Assembly (NCBI GenBank): GCA_017991835.1
Contig: JAGOPY010000014.1
Coordinates: forward strand, 1-64,000
DNA from: Bacteroidales bacterium
GTDB lineage: Bacteria; Bacteroidota; Bacteroidia; Bacteroidales; JAGOPY01
DNA length: 64,000 bases
Direction of reading: 5' to 3'
Part shown: positions 6,727 to 14,863 of the stretch, piece after piece
Position numbering within the stretch: the stretch's first letter is position 1
Layout of the letters: each line of letters starts with the position of its first letter
Notes under the pieces: generated by a model
The model's database searches: none
What the model was told of the DNA's origin: nothing
What the model saw: the letters and a program-made list of their open reading frames with translations, nothing else
Translations under genes and position numbers: made by a program

Positions 6727-8475
6727 ATGCAGAGATTCAAAATAATTCTAATGGGTTGTATCATGCTGATGGCCATTCCGGCAAATTCCCAGCAGAAAAC
6801 CTACTGCAACCCGGTCGATATCGATTACGGCTACACCCCTATCCCGAACTTCAGCCAATGGGGAAAGCACCGCGCCACGGCCGACCCGGTGATCGTGAAT
6901 TACAAAGGCGACTATTTCCTGTTCTCCACCAACCAGTGGGGCTACTGGTGGAGCAGCGACATGGTGAACTGGAATTTCGTGCCGCGCCTGTTCCTCCGCC
7001 CCTGGAACGAGGGCTACGACGAGCTGTGCGCACCTGCCGTCGGCATCATCGGCGACACGATGCTGGTCTTCGGATCGACGTATACCAGCGAGTTCACCAT
7101 CTGGATGAGCACCAACCCGAAGGAGGACGACTGGAAGCCGCTGGTGGAACGGTTCACGATAGGCGGCTGGGACCCGGCATTTTTCACCGACGACGACGGC
7201 CGGTTCTACATGTACAACGGCAGCAGCAACGAATACCCGGTCTACGGTGTGGAGCTCGACCGGAAAACGATGGAGCCGAAGTCGATGCGCCGGGAGATGT
7301 ATATCCTGGAAGACTGGCGCTACGGCTGGCAGCGATTCGGCGAGCATATGGACAACACCTTCCTCGATCCGTTCATCGAAGGGGCCTGGATGACAAAGCA
7401 CAACGGCAAATACTACTTCCAGTACGGGGCGCCGGGGACCGAATTTACGGGCTATGCCGACGGCGTGGTGGTAGGGAAAGATCCCCTTTTCAGGGATGAG
7501 AATATTCCGCAGTCGATGCCATTCAGCTACAAGGCGGGCGGATTTGCCAATGGCGCCGGACATGGCGCCACGTTCCAGGACAGGTGGGGCAACTACTGGC
7601 ACGTCTCTACGATCGGCGTTTGTGTGAAGAACAATTTTGAACGGAGGATCGGCATCTGGCCCGCCGGTTTCGACAAGGATGATGTGATGTACTGCAACAC
7701 AGCCTTCGGCGATTACCCGCACTACCTGCCCGACGGTCCAGCCGACCACCTGCAGTCGCGCTTCACCGGCTGGATGGTGCTGAATTACCAGAAACCGGTC
7801 ACCGTATCCTCCACTTTAGGCTCTTACTATCCCAACTTTGCTGTCGATGAGAACATCCGGACCTACTGGTCGGCTGAAACGGCCGATGAAGGGGAATGGA
7901 TCCAGACCGATCTCGGCGAAATATCGACCGTGTATGCTATCCAGGTCAACTACGCCGACCAGGATGCGGAATTCCTCGGCAAGTCGTCGGGCGTTTTTCA
8001 TCAGTATAAGATCCTTGAATCCATTGATGGGAAGAAATGGAACGTTATGGTGGATAAAAGCAAAAACAAAACGGATGTGCCGCACGATTACACCGAGCTC
8101 CCCTCACCTGTCAAAACCCGATACCTGAAACTCGTCAACATACATATGCCGACAGGCAAGTTTGCAATCAGCGGATTTCGTATTTTTGGCCTCGGCGCGG
8201 GAGAGAAGCCGGGAGCGGTAAAGGACTTCATGGTGCTCCGGACCAAGAAGGACAAGCGAAGCGCGTGGCTGCGATGGAGCCCGGTGGATAATGCTTATGC
8301 TTATAACATCTACATGGGCGTTGAGCCTGACAAGCTTTATAACTGCCTGATGGTGATGAGCGCCAACGAATACTGGCTGAAGACAATGGATGCGGAAGCA
8401 ACGTATTATTTTGCGATTGAGGCTGTGAATGAGAATGGAGTGGGGCGGCGAAGCGAGGTGATGAAGGCGGAGTGA
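6727..8475 (+). CDS. GH43-like glycosidase with F5/8 type C (CBM32-like) and FN3 domains
   Basis: The 582-residue protein begins with a Sec signal peptide (cleavage near NSQ-QKTYC). A five-bladed propeller at about 20-345 carries GH43-type acidic residues: ATADPVIVNYKG (base), GGWDPAFFTDDDG (pKa modulator) and DPFIEGAWM (acid Glu). A discoidin/F5/8C domain follows at about 350-485 (YYPNFAVDENIRTYWSAE, WIQTDLGE), then an FN3 domain at about 495-582. GH43 enzymes act on arabinofuranosides, xylosides or galactans; the exact substrate is not readable. It lacks a T9SS tail, so it is probably periplasmic. It sits between GH31 and GH3 genes, which suggests stepwise breakdown of a branched glycan. 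Confidence 0.85.
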   Translation: MQRFKIILMGCIMLMAIPANSQQKTYCNPVDIDYGYTPIPNFSQWGKHRATADPVIVNYKGDYFLFSTNQWGYWWSSDMVNWNFVPRLFLRPWNEGYDELCAPAVGIIGDTMLVFGSTYTSEFTIWMSTNPKEDDWKPLVERFTIGGWDPAFFTDDDGRFYMYNGSSNEYPVYGVELDRKTMEPKSMRREMYILEDWRYGWQRFGEHMDNTFLDPFIEGAWMTKHNGKYYFQYGAPGTEFTGYADGVVVGKDPLFRDENIPQSMPFSYKAGGFANGAGHGATFQDRWGNYWHVSTIGVCVKNNFERRIGIWPAGFDKDDVMYCNTAFGDYPHYLPDGPADHLQSRFTGWMVLNYQKPVTVSSTLGSYYPNFAVDENIRTYWSAETADEGEWIQTDLGEISTVYAIQVNYADQDAEFLGKSSGVFHQYKILESIDGKKWNVMVDKSKNKTDVPHDYTELPSPVKTRYLKLVNIHMPTGKFAISGFRIFGLGAGEKPGAVKDFMVLRTKKDKRSAWLRWSPVDNAYAYNIYMGVEPDKLYNCLMVMSANEYWLKTMDAEATYYFAIEAVNENGVGRRSEVMKAE

Positions 8476-8481
8476 TTTAAT

Positions 8482-8777
8482 GATATTGTGATTTTATGAA
8501 CTTGTGAGCTTATGATTTTATGATTTTATGAACTTGTGAGCTTGTGAACTTATGATTTTATGAACTTGTGAACTTGTGAACTTGTGAGTTTATAATTTTT
8601 TGAACTTTAGAACACTGGAACATTGGAACATTGGAACAATAGAACAATAGAACAATAGAACAATAGAACAATTGAACAATAGAACAATAGAACAATAGAA
8701 CAATAGAACAATAGAACAATAGAACAATAGAACACTGGAACAATAGAACACTGGAACAATAGAACAATAGAACAATA
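8482..8777 (+). repeat. Octamer array, 37 units, ending 5 bp before the GH3 start codon
   Basis: 37 consecutive 8-bp units run without a single register slip, nearly all beginning GA. Blocks of GATTTTAT, GAACTTGT and GAGCTTGT come first, then GAACATTG/GAACACTG, then long runs of GAACAATA, ending GAACC-ATG at 8783. Junctions of the form T|GA and TA|G place TGA or TAG in every frame within 24 bp on the + strand. No gene is present between 8476 and 8782. Confidence 0.92.
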
Positions 8778-8782
8778 GAACC

Positions 8783-11077
8783 ATGAAACAAAGAGTGATA
8801 ATATTTGCTATGCTGCTGGGGATGGTATTTCTGGCGGGGTGTATGGAGAATGTTGATAAAGCGCCGGGAGACGGGAAGATGAATGCCTTTATCGAAGAGC
8901 TGATGGCGAAGATGACGCTGCAGGAGAAGATCGGGCAGTTGAACCTGCCGGGAAGCGGGGATATTGTGACTGGGCAGACATCGAATTCCGATATTGGTCT
9001 CAAGATCAAGGAAGGAAAAGTCGGCGGATTGCTGAATATCAAGTCGGTGGCCAAGATCCGCGATGTGCAGAAAGTGGCGGTGGAAGAGAGCCGGCTGGGC
9101 ATTCCGCTCATTTTCGGGATGGATGTGATCCATGGCTATGAGACGACTTTCCCTATCCCGTTAGCGCTGGCGGCGGGTTTCGATATGGCACTTATCGAGC
9201 AGAGTGCGCGGGTGGCTGCCGTTGAGGCCAGTGCCGACGGTATCTGCTGGACCTACTCGCCGATGGTCGACATCACGCGCGATCCCCGCTGGGGGCGCAT
9301 CGCCGAAGGAGCGGGCGAAGATCCTTACCTGGGCTCGCTGGCGGCAAAAGCTTACGTTAAAGGTTACCAGGGCGACGACCTGGCGAAAAACAACACGATC
9401 ATGGCGTGCGTGAAGCATTATGCGCTTTACGGCGGCTCTGAAGCCGGAAGGGATTACAACACCGTCGATATGAGCCGGATCAGGATGTACAACGAGTTTT
9501 TTCCGCCGTATAAAGCCGCTGTGGAAGCGGGCGCAGGCAGCGTGATGACATCTTTCAACGAAGTTGACGGCATCCCGGCATCGGGCAACCGCTGGCTCAT
9601 GACTGAAGTATTGCGCGACCAGTGGGGCTTCGACGGATTTGTTGTGACCGACTACACAGCAATTAATGAGATGGAAGCACACGGAATGGGAGATTTGCAG
9701 GATGTTTCGGCGCTTGCACTGAAAGCCGGTGTCGATTTCGACATGGTCGGCGAAGGGTTCCTGACGACATTGGAGAAATCGCTGGAGGAAGGGAAAGTGA
9801 CAAAGGCGGAGATCGACCTGGCGTGCCGACGCATGCTGGAAGCCAAATACAAGCTGGGATTATTCGAAGATCCCTACCGGTACTGCGATTTCGAACGGGC
9901 TAAGAATGAGATCTCCACCCCGGAACACAAACGGATTGCCCGGGAAGCCGCAACCCAAACGTTCGTTCTGCTTAAAAATGACGGCCAGGCCCTGCCCCTG
10001 GAGAAGAAGGGCAAGATCGCACTGATCGGTCCGCTGGCCGACAACCGCTTCAACATGGCCGGCATGTGGGCTGTTGCCTGCGACCATGAGCAATCGGTGA
10101 CGGTGCTGGAGGGTTTCCGGAATGTGCTGGGCGACAAGGCCGAGGTCCTTTATGCCAAAGGGAGCAATATCGTCGACGATCCGGAGTATGACAAGCGGTT
10201 CAACTGGGGCCAGTCGGGTGTTGATCCCCGCACCCCGGAACAGATGCGGCAGGAGGCCGTTGCCCTGGCTGCCCGCTGCGATGTGGTGGTGGCCGTTATG
10301 GGCGAGGGTGCGGAAATGAGCGGCGAGAGCTCGTGCCGGACAGAGATCGGCCTGCCGGGAAGCCAGCAGGAACTGCTGAAAGCGCTGTTGAAAACAGGAA
10401 AACCGGTCGTGATGGTATTGTTTACCGGCCGTCCGCTGGAGCTCAACTGGGAACAGGAAAACATTCCGGCCATCCTGAATGTCTGGTTTGGTGGGACGGA
10501 AAGTGGCAACGCCATTGCCGATGTGGTTTTCGGCGATGTGAATCCTTCGGGGAAGCTGCCGGTGACCTTTCCGCAGAATGTCGGCCAGGTGCCGCTTTAT
10601 TACAATCACAAGAATACCGGCCGCCCGCTGGGCGAGAGCGTATGGTACCAGAAATACCGCTCGAATTACATGGACGTGACCAACGATCCGCTGTATCCGT
10701 TCGGCTACGGGCTCAGCTACACCACATTTTCCTATGGTGATCTGAAAATTGACCGGACAGAGCTTTCTGCCAAGAAGACGGTAACGGCCAGCATCGACGT
10801 GACCAATACCGGCAACATCGACGGCGCCGAAGTGGTACAGCTTTATATCCGCGATAAGGTCGGCAGCATCACCCGGCCGGTGAAGGAGCTGAAAGGATTT
10901 CAGAAGATATTCCTGAAAGCGGGTGAAACAAAGACCGTGACCTTTACGATTACGCCGGAGGACCTGAAATTCTATAACTACGACCTGGTCTACGACTGGG
11001 AGCCGGGCGAGTTCGAGATCATGGCCGGCGGGAACTCAAGGGATGTGGCTTCGCAATTGGTGAGCTGGATGAAGTAG
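8783..11077 (+). CDS. bglX: GH3 family periplasmic beta-glucosidase, lipoprotein
   Basis: The 764-residue protein has a lipoprotein signal (MKQRVIIFAMLLGMVFLAGC, Cys20). The GH3 N-terminal TIM barrel (about 35-370) contains CVKHYALYGGSEAGRDYN and the nucleophile Asp290 in GFVVTDYTAINEM. The alpha/beta sandwich domain (about 400-610) has MSGESSCRTEIGLPGSQQ, and a C-terminal FN3-like domain (about 665-760) has NTGNIDGAEVVQLYI. Length and order match BglX. It should hydrolyse terminal beta-linked glucose or xylose from oligosaccharides released by its neighbours, anchored at a membrane facing the periplasm. The start is fixed by the lipoprotein signal just after the octamer array. A second octamer array follows the stop. 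Confidence 0.9.
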   Translation: MKQRVIIFAMLLGMVFLAGCMENVDKAPGDGKMNAFIEELMAKMTLQEKIGQLNLPGSGDIVTGQTSNSDIGLKIKEGKVGGLLNIKSVAKIRDVQKVAVEESRLGIPLIFGMDVIHGYETTFPIPLALAAGFDMALIEQSARVAAVEASADGICWTYSPMVDITRDPRWGRIAEGAGEDPYLGSLAAKAYVKGYQGDDLAKNNTIMACVKHYALYGGSEAGRDYNTVDMSRIRMYNEFFPPYKAAVEAGAGSVMTSFNEVDGIPASGNRWLMTEVLRDQWGFDGFVVTDYTAINEMEAHGMGDLQDVSALALKAGVDFDMVGEGFLTTLEKSLEEGKVTKAEIDLACRRMLEAKYKLGLFEDPYRYCDFERAKNEISTPEHKRIAREAATQTFVLLKNDGQALPLEKKGKIALIGPLADNRFNMAGMWAVACDHEQSVTVLEGFRNVLGDKAEVLYAKGSNIVDDPEYDKRFNWGQSGVDPRTPEQMRQEAVALAARCDVVVAVMGEGAEMSGESSCRTEIGLPGSQQELLKALLKTGKPVVMVLFTGRPLELNWEQENIPAILNVWFGGTESGNAIADVVFGDVNPSGKLPVTFPQNVGQVPLYYNHKNTGRPLGESVWYQKYRSNYMDVTNDPLYPFGYGLSYTTFSYGDLKIDRTELSAKKTVTASIDVTNTGNIDGAEVVQLYIRDKVGSITRPVKELKGFQKIFLKAGETKTVTFTITPEDLKFYNYDLVYDWEPGEFEIMAGGNSRDVASQLVSWMK

Positions 11078-11079
11078 AG

Positions 11080-11151
11080 GATTTGGCGATTTGACGATTT
11101 GACGATTTGGCGAATTGGCGATTTGGGGATTTGGCGATTTGGGGATTTTGT
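11080..11151 (+). repeat. Octamer array, 9 units, directly after the GH3 stop codon
   Basis: Nine 8-bp units in register (GATTTGGC, GATTTGAC, GAATTGGC, GATTTGGG, GATTTTGT), each starting GA, begin 2 bp after the TAG of the GH3 gene. A weaker unit continues to 11159. Orientation is the same as the upstream gene. Confidence 0.85.
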
Positions 11152-11255
11152 GGTTTGGATTATTTTATTTGGGGAAATTAAATCTTCAAGAAACATTTTT
11201 CTTTCCCGATTTTTCTTAATTTAACTGCATCATTCATACCCCAAAAACAACTTCA

Positions 11256-13094
11256 ATGAATAAGGATAAAGTTCTTTCGGTCCTGTCAAAAATTGATTTC
11301 AGTGATTGGAATAATTTATATTCCGAAACCGATCCGGATAAAAATCTAACAGAGAAATTTCAGCAGGCAGCCAAAATCCATGAGCTTGAAGCGGATGAAC
11401 AAATCCTCTTATTAATCGATAACAGTGCTTGGCTATCAAAAGACAATACTTGTGTGATCACTCCTGACAGGATTTCATTGATGGAGCCGCGACGGATAGG
11501 ATCAGGAGACATGATAGTCCTGAAATGGAAGGAAATTCAAACGGTGAGTTATGTAAACGGACAATTGGTCTTCAAATTAAAAAATAAACGACAATATAAA
11601 TTTAAAGCAGATTTCATCGAAAAAAATAATCCGGAAAAGACCAAACCTTTTACCGAAATCTTAAATAATATCATTGAAGAAGTTAACAAGAAAGAGATCA
11701 AACCAATAGCCGACAAAGCAGAATTACCAGATCCACAACAATCGAAAAAAAGGAACCTGAAGAAAGCACTGCTTATCACGGGTATTTTCATTATCCTGGG
11801 AATTACAGGCATTTCAATTTTGATAGGCATAAATGGGGAAAAGATCAAAGGACTTTCTTTTTCGTCTAAGGGTGGAAATAATGAACTTCTGTTGAAAAAG
11901 ATAGTTGACCAGGAAAAAAAGCTGGATAATCTTAAAACCGCTATTGAAAGCATGCTCGAAAGAGGGATCAAGGGTCCCGATATGGAGATGATAAAAAGCG
12001 CCCGCACCGAAACAGACAAACTCAGATGGACGCCGATCGCCGGGCTTCCTGATTCGGTCAACGAGCGAAAAGGCAGGGAACTTCAACTGGCTAAAAACGA
12101 ATTGCTTCGCAGGGTGGATGAAATCAATAACCTGGATGAGGTCGAATTATTGAAATCGAATAAATACCTGTTGCAAAATGGAGTAAATACTTTTTCATTT
12201 GCGCTGCTTGAAGGAGACTCATTGTTTTTTGAATTAATACCTGATAAAGCACTCAATGCCGTGGTTATTGATGAAGAAAGGCATGGAAATAAGCTATTCA
12301 GCCAGGGAAATGTAAAGATACTGACAAAGAGAATCTTTGTACCGCGAGCTGATGTCATTAACATCAAAGTATCGAGTCCTGCAACCCAATACTGCGACGT
12401 GGTTTTCAAAAAGAAACCAGAGAATATCAAGTCAAAATTCTATTCTCCGAAGGTCAGGTTCGATACGCTGATCATGTCTTCCCAGGAAACGGGTGCGGTC
12501 AAAGCATATGATCTGGGATACAAGAATCTGTTCACCGAACCTTACCAGGTAAAATTAAGTTCAACTGCGAAAAGCTTAATTAGCGGGGAAAGCCGTGTTA
12601 TTATCCCGGTTGAGCTTCCTCAAAATACGGTTGAATGGATTTACAGGATTCGGATAAGTGGAAATGAAGAAGAAAAAGGAGGAACCCTGGTGAATGAAGT
12701 TTCTACCATTAAACAGGAATTCAATATTATGGGATTTAATGTCTGGAGCGCTACAATCACCAGCAGCAGTCTGACAAGGGAGTTATTGAACAGGCTTGTC
12801 GAACCGGCAAAAGAAGAATCAACATGTAATGTTTTCTTTATCGATGACAAGAATGAAGCCCTGAAGTTCCAAGAGCACCAATCATTTAAATACAATCTGG
12901 ATTATTCGATTAAAAATACACAATCACGCAATGGCCTGATGAAGCCCAATAAAAGAAACTTTGTCTATTTAGGGCTTGAATCAACCCGTTTTACCCATAC
13001 AACTTATGTTTGGGTTGAGGCCATTGCTCTTTTGCAGGACACTTACTTTTATAAGGTTGTCCGAAATCCTGTCGATCAAACGGATATACGATGA
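11256..13094 (+). CDS. Unknown membrane-anchored protein with PH-like N-terminus and coiled coil
   Basis: I do not recognise this 612-residue protein. Residues about 1-150 look like a small PH-like/bPH domain (alternating strands around ILLLIDNSAWL and KWKEIQTVSYVNGQLVFKLK). A basic stretch precedes one transmembrane helix at about 168-190. A coiled coil follows at about 210-300 (KKIVDQEKKLDNLKTAIES), and the C-terminal 300 residues are rich in predicted strands. There is no signal peptide, so the N-terminus should be cytosolic and the C-terminal part periplasmic. Its GC content is lower than that of the glycosidase locus before it. It stands alone between that locus and a toxin-antitoxin pair. 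Confidence 0.7.
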   Translation: MNKDKVLSVLSKIDFSDWNNLYSETDPDKNLTEKFQQAAKIHELEADEQILLLIDNSAWLSKDNTCVITPDRISLMEPRRIGSGDMIVLKWKEIQTVSYVNGQLVFKLKNKRQYKFKADFIEKNNPEKTKPFTEILNNIIEEVNKKEIKPIADKAELPDPQQSKKRNLKKALLITGIFIILGITGISILIGINGEKIKGLSFSSKGGNNELLLKKIVDQEKKLDNLKTAIESMLERGIKGPDMEMIKSARTETDKLRWTPIAGLPDSVNERKGRELQLAKNELLRRVDEINNLDEVELLKSNKYLLQNGVNTFSFALLEGDSLFFELIPDKALNAVVIDEERHGNKLFSQGNVKILTKRIFVPRADVINIKVSSPATQYCDVVFKKKPENIKSKFYSPKVRFDTLIMSSQETGAVKAYDLGYKNLFTEPYQVKLSSTAKSLISGESRVIIPVELPQNTVEWIYRIRISGNEEEKGGTLVNEVSTIKQEFNIMGFNVWSATITSSSLTRELLNRLVEPAKEESTCNVFFIDDKNEALKFQEHQSFKYNLDYSIKNTQSRNGLMKPNKRNFVYLGLESTRFTHTTYVWVEAIALLQDTYFYKVVRNPVDQTDIR

Positions 13095-13296
13095 ACTTAT
13101 TGAAGTTCTTGTGTTGATATTTATATGTTTTAGATTTATCAAAATTTCATAAACTAACTGATTCATCCGCAGAATCGGAACGCCGGGTTCAAAAGAGTGT
13201 GGCTCAATTGTCAGATATTTAGAATTAATGGCCTGACATTATTTCGTGTAATAGTGTTTTTATGGCATAAAAATAGCAAACAGTTGCATTTTGTAG

Positions 13297-13304
13297 TATA
13301 TTTG
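13297..13304 (+). promoter_or_regulatory. Candidate Bacteroidota -7 box for the toxin-antitoxin pair
   Basis: TATATTTG matches the TAnnTTTG -7 consensus of the Bacteroidota primary sigma factor. It lies 17 bp upstream of the antitoxin ATG. A well-placed -33 element is not obvious, so support is moderate. Confidence 0.4.
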
Positions 13305-13321
13305 TACCAAATTGTTTCATT

Positions 13322-13546
13322 ATGCCAACAGCAGTCAGAATATCGGATGATTTGATAAACTCTGCCAGAAAAATCAGTAAGGTTGAGAACCGTTCACTGA
13401 CAGGGCAAATCGAATACTGGGCAAAAATCGGGCGTATTGCGGAAGCCAATCCCGATTTGAGTTATAAGTTGATCAAAGATATTCTCACCGGAATGAACGA
13501 AGTAGAATCGGGAGAATTTTCTGATTATCAGATGAATGAACCCTGA
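13322..13546 (+). CDS. ParD-like antitoxin
   Basis: The 74-residue protein begins MPTAVRISDDLINSARKISK and continues with ENRSLTGQIEYWAKIGRIAE. This is the ribbon-helix-helix pattern of the ParD-like antitoxin family (formerly DUF3423), in which the N-terminal strand contacts the operator and the C-terminus wraps the toxin. The toxin gene overlaps by one base (TGATG), so translation is probably coupled. Such antitoxins normally autorepress the operon. The start is the first ATG after a -7-like box and leaves the family's standard N-terminus. Confidence 0.8.
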   Translation: MPTAVRISDDLINSARKISKVENRSLTGQIEYWAKIGRIAEANPDLSYKLIKDILTGMNEVESGEFSDYQMNEP

Positions 13547-13821
13547 TGAAAATTATCCAGTCAGGCGCATTCAGGCGTAAAGTTAAACGATTCAATACTC
13601 GTCAGAAACTACAACTTGATGAGGCAATCAGGAATATTATTAAGAATCCATCATTGGGCACAAGGAAAAAGGGAGATCTGGGATCAGTATATATCCATAA
13701 GTTCTACATCGACAAAACCCTTTATCTGCTTGCCTATTCCTTTTCGGCGGACCAACTTGAGTTGATACTGCTCGGACCTCATGAGAATTATTATTCGTAC
13801 CTGAAAACTTATTTGAAATAG
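13546..13821 (+). CDS. RelE/ParE-superfamily toxin
   Basis: The 91-residue basic protein has the RelE/ParE fold pattern: two N-terminal helices (FRRKVKRFNTRQKLQLDEAI), the loop NPSLGTRKKGDLGSVYIHKF, and strands ending in LLAYSFSADQLELILLGPHE. It probably cleaves mRNA at the ribosome or poisons gyrase; family members do either, and the residues do not decide. It overlaps the antitoxin stop by one base. Unlike the HigB at 1850-2079 it looks intact. The next gene, on the opposite strand, ends 14 bp away. Confidence 0.8.
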   Translation: MKIIQSGAFRRKVKRFNTRQKLQLDEAIRNIIKNPSLGTRKKGDLGSVYIHKFYIDKTLYLLAYSFSADQLELILLGPHENYYSYLKTYLK

Positions 13822-13834
13822 GTAATTATCCAAA

Positions 13835-14737
13835 TCACGCCAGCTCTTTCCCCATCGCGGCGATATAGATCCGGTACCACTGTTCCAGGGTCATATCGAG
13901 CCGGAGTGCGGCAACGGCTTCCCTGATCCGCTCGATACGCCCGGTTCCGACGACAGGCATCATCTGCACCGGGTGTTTCAAAAGCCAGGCATAGATCACC
14001 TTATCGACTGAGGATACATTCAGCTCATCCGCTATCTCCCTGATCACCCGCATGATCCGCGGGCCTTTCCCGTCGTGAGGGTTCAGAAGACGACCGCCGG
14101 CCACGGGCGACCACGCCATCGGCTTAATCTTTTCTTTCAAAAAGAAATCGATGTTACCATTCTCAAAATGCTCGAGGCAATAGGGCGAGATCTCCACCTG
14201 GTTGGTGACGAGATTTTCATCCGTAAAAGAATTCAAAAGTTCAAACTGGCCCGGTAAGAAATTGGAAACGCCGAAATGCAGCACCTTCCCCTGTTTTTTC
14301 AGATCGGAGAAGGCTTTTGCTACCGGTTCGGGATCGAAGAAGGGCGCCGGACGATGAAGCAAAAGCAGATCGATCCGGTCGGTGCCTAAGTTTTTCAGCG
14401 AATTGCTGACCGATGTGACGATATGCTCATAGCTGTAATCGTAGTGTTTGACTTTCCGTTCCGGGAATTTATCCGAAACCAGCTTGATCCCGCATTTGGT
14501 GACAATTTCGATTTTTTCGCGGAGCCCCTTTTCCATTTCCAGCACCTCCCCCAGCTTCGCTTCACAGGTATAATTCCCGTAAATGTCGGCATGGTCGAAC
14601 GTGGTGATACCAAGGTCAAGAAGTTCGTGAAAAAGGTCAAGTAATTCAATTTTGGTCATTTTCCAGTCGTTCATCCGCATCTGGCCGTGGATGATGCGCG
14701 ACAGGGTCTGTTGTTGTGTCAGATTTATCCTATTCAT
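13835..14737 (-). CDS. Aldo/keto reductase, YdhF-like
   Basis: This 300-residue TIM-barrel NADPH-dependent oxidoreductase shows the AKR tetrad: Asp and Tyr in FDHADIYG, Lys in VTKCGI, and His in LLLHRPAP. The family end SPVAGGRLL and the cofactor segment VVGTGRIERI are present. Length and the N-terminal SRIIHGQMRMNDW pattern resemble E. coli YdhF-type proteins. It should reduce aldehydes or ketones in the cytoplasm; the physiological substrate is unknown. It is convergent with the toxin-antitoxin pair and divergent from the tail-fibre-like gene. No operon partner is evident. Confidence 0.88.
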   Translation of the reverse strand: MNRINLTQQQTLSRIIHGQMRMNDWKMTKIELLDLFHELLDLGITTFDHADIYGNYTCEAKLGEVLEMEKGLREKIEIVTKCGIKLVSDKFPERKVKHYDYSYEHIVTSVSNSLKNLGTDRIDLLLLHRPAPFFDPEPVAKAFSDLKKQGKVLHFGVSNFLPGQFELLNSFTDENLVTNQVEISPYCLEHFENGNIDFFLKEKIKPMAWSPVAGGRLLNPHDGKGPRIMRVIREIADELNVSSVDKVIYAWLLKHPVQMMPVVGTGRIERIREAVAALRLDMTLEQWYRIYIAAMGKELA

Positions 14738-14863
14738 TATAGCACTCGCTTTAATAGCATTTTGGGATAAAATTAATTTAAAAGACTTGACTTTCTTTCA
14801 AAATTTCCTACATTAGCAATTCATAGCCAAACTTATATCATCATTAATAAAAATCAACTGATT

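Noticed and set aside
6748..7749. Long minus-strand open frame of 333 codons opposite the GH43 gene
   Set aside because: It is antisense to a clear GH43 domain in GC-rich DNA and its product is arginine/valine-rich without motifs; a mirror of strong codon bias.
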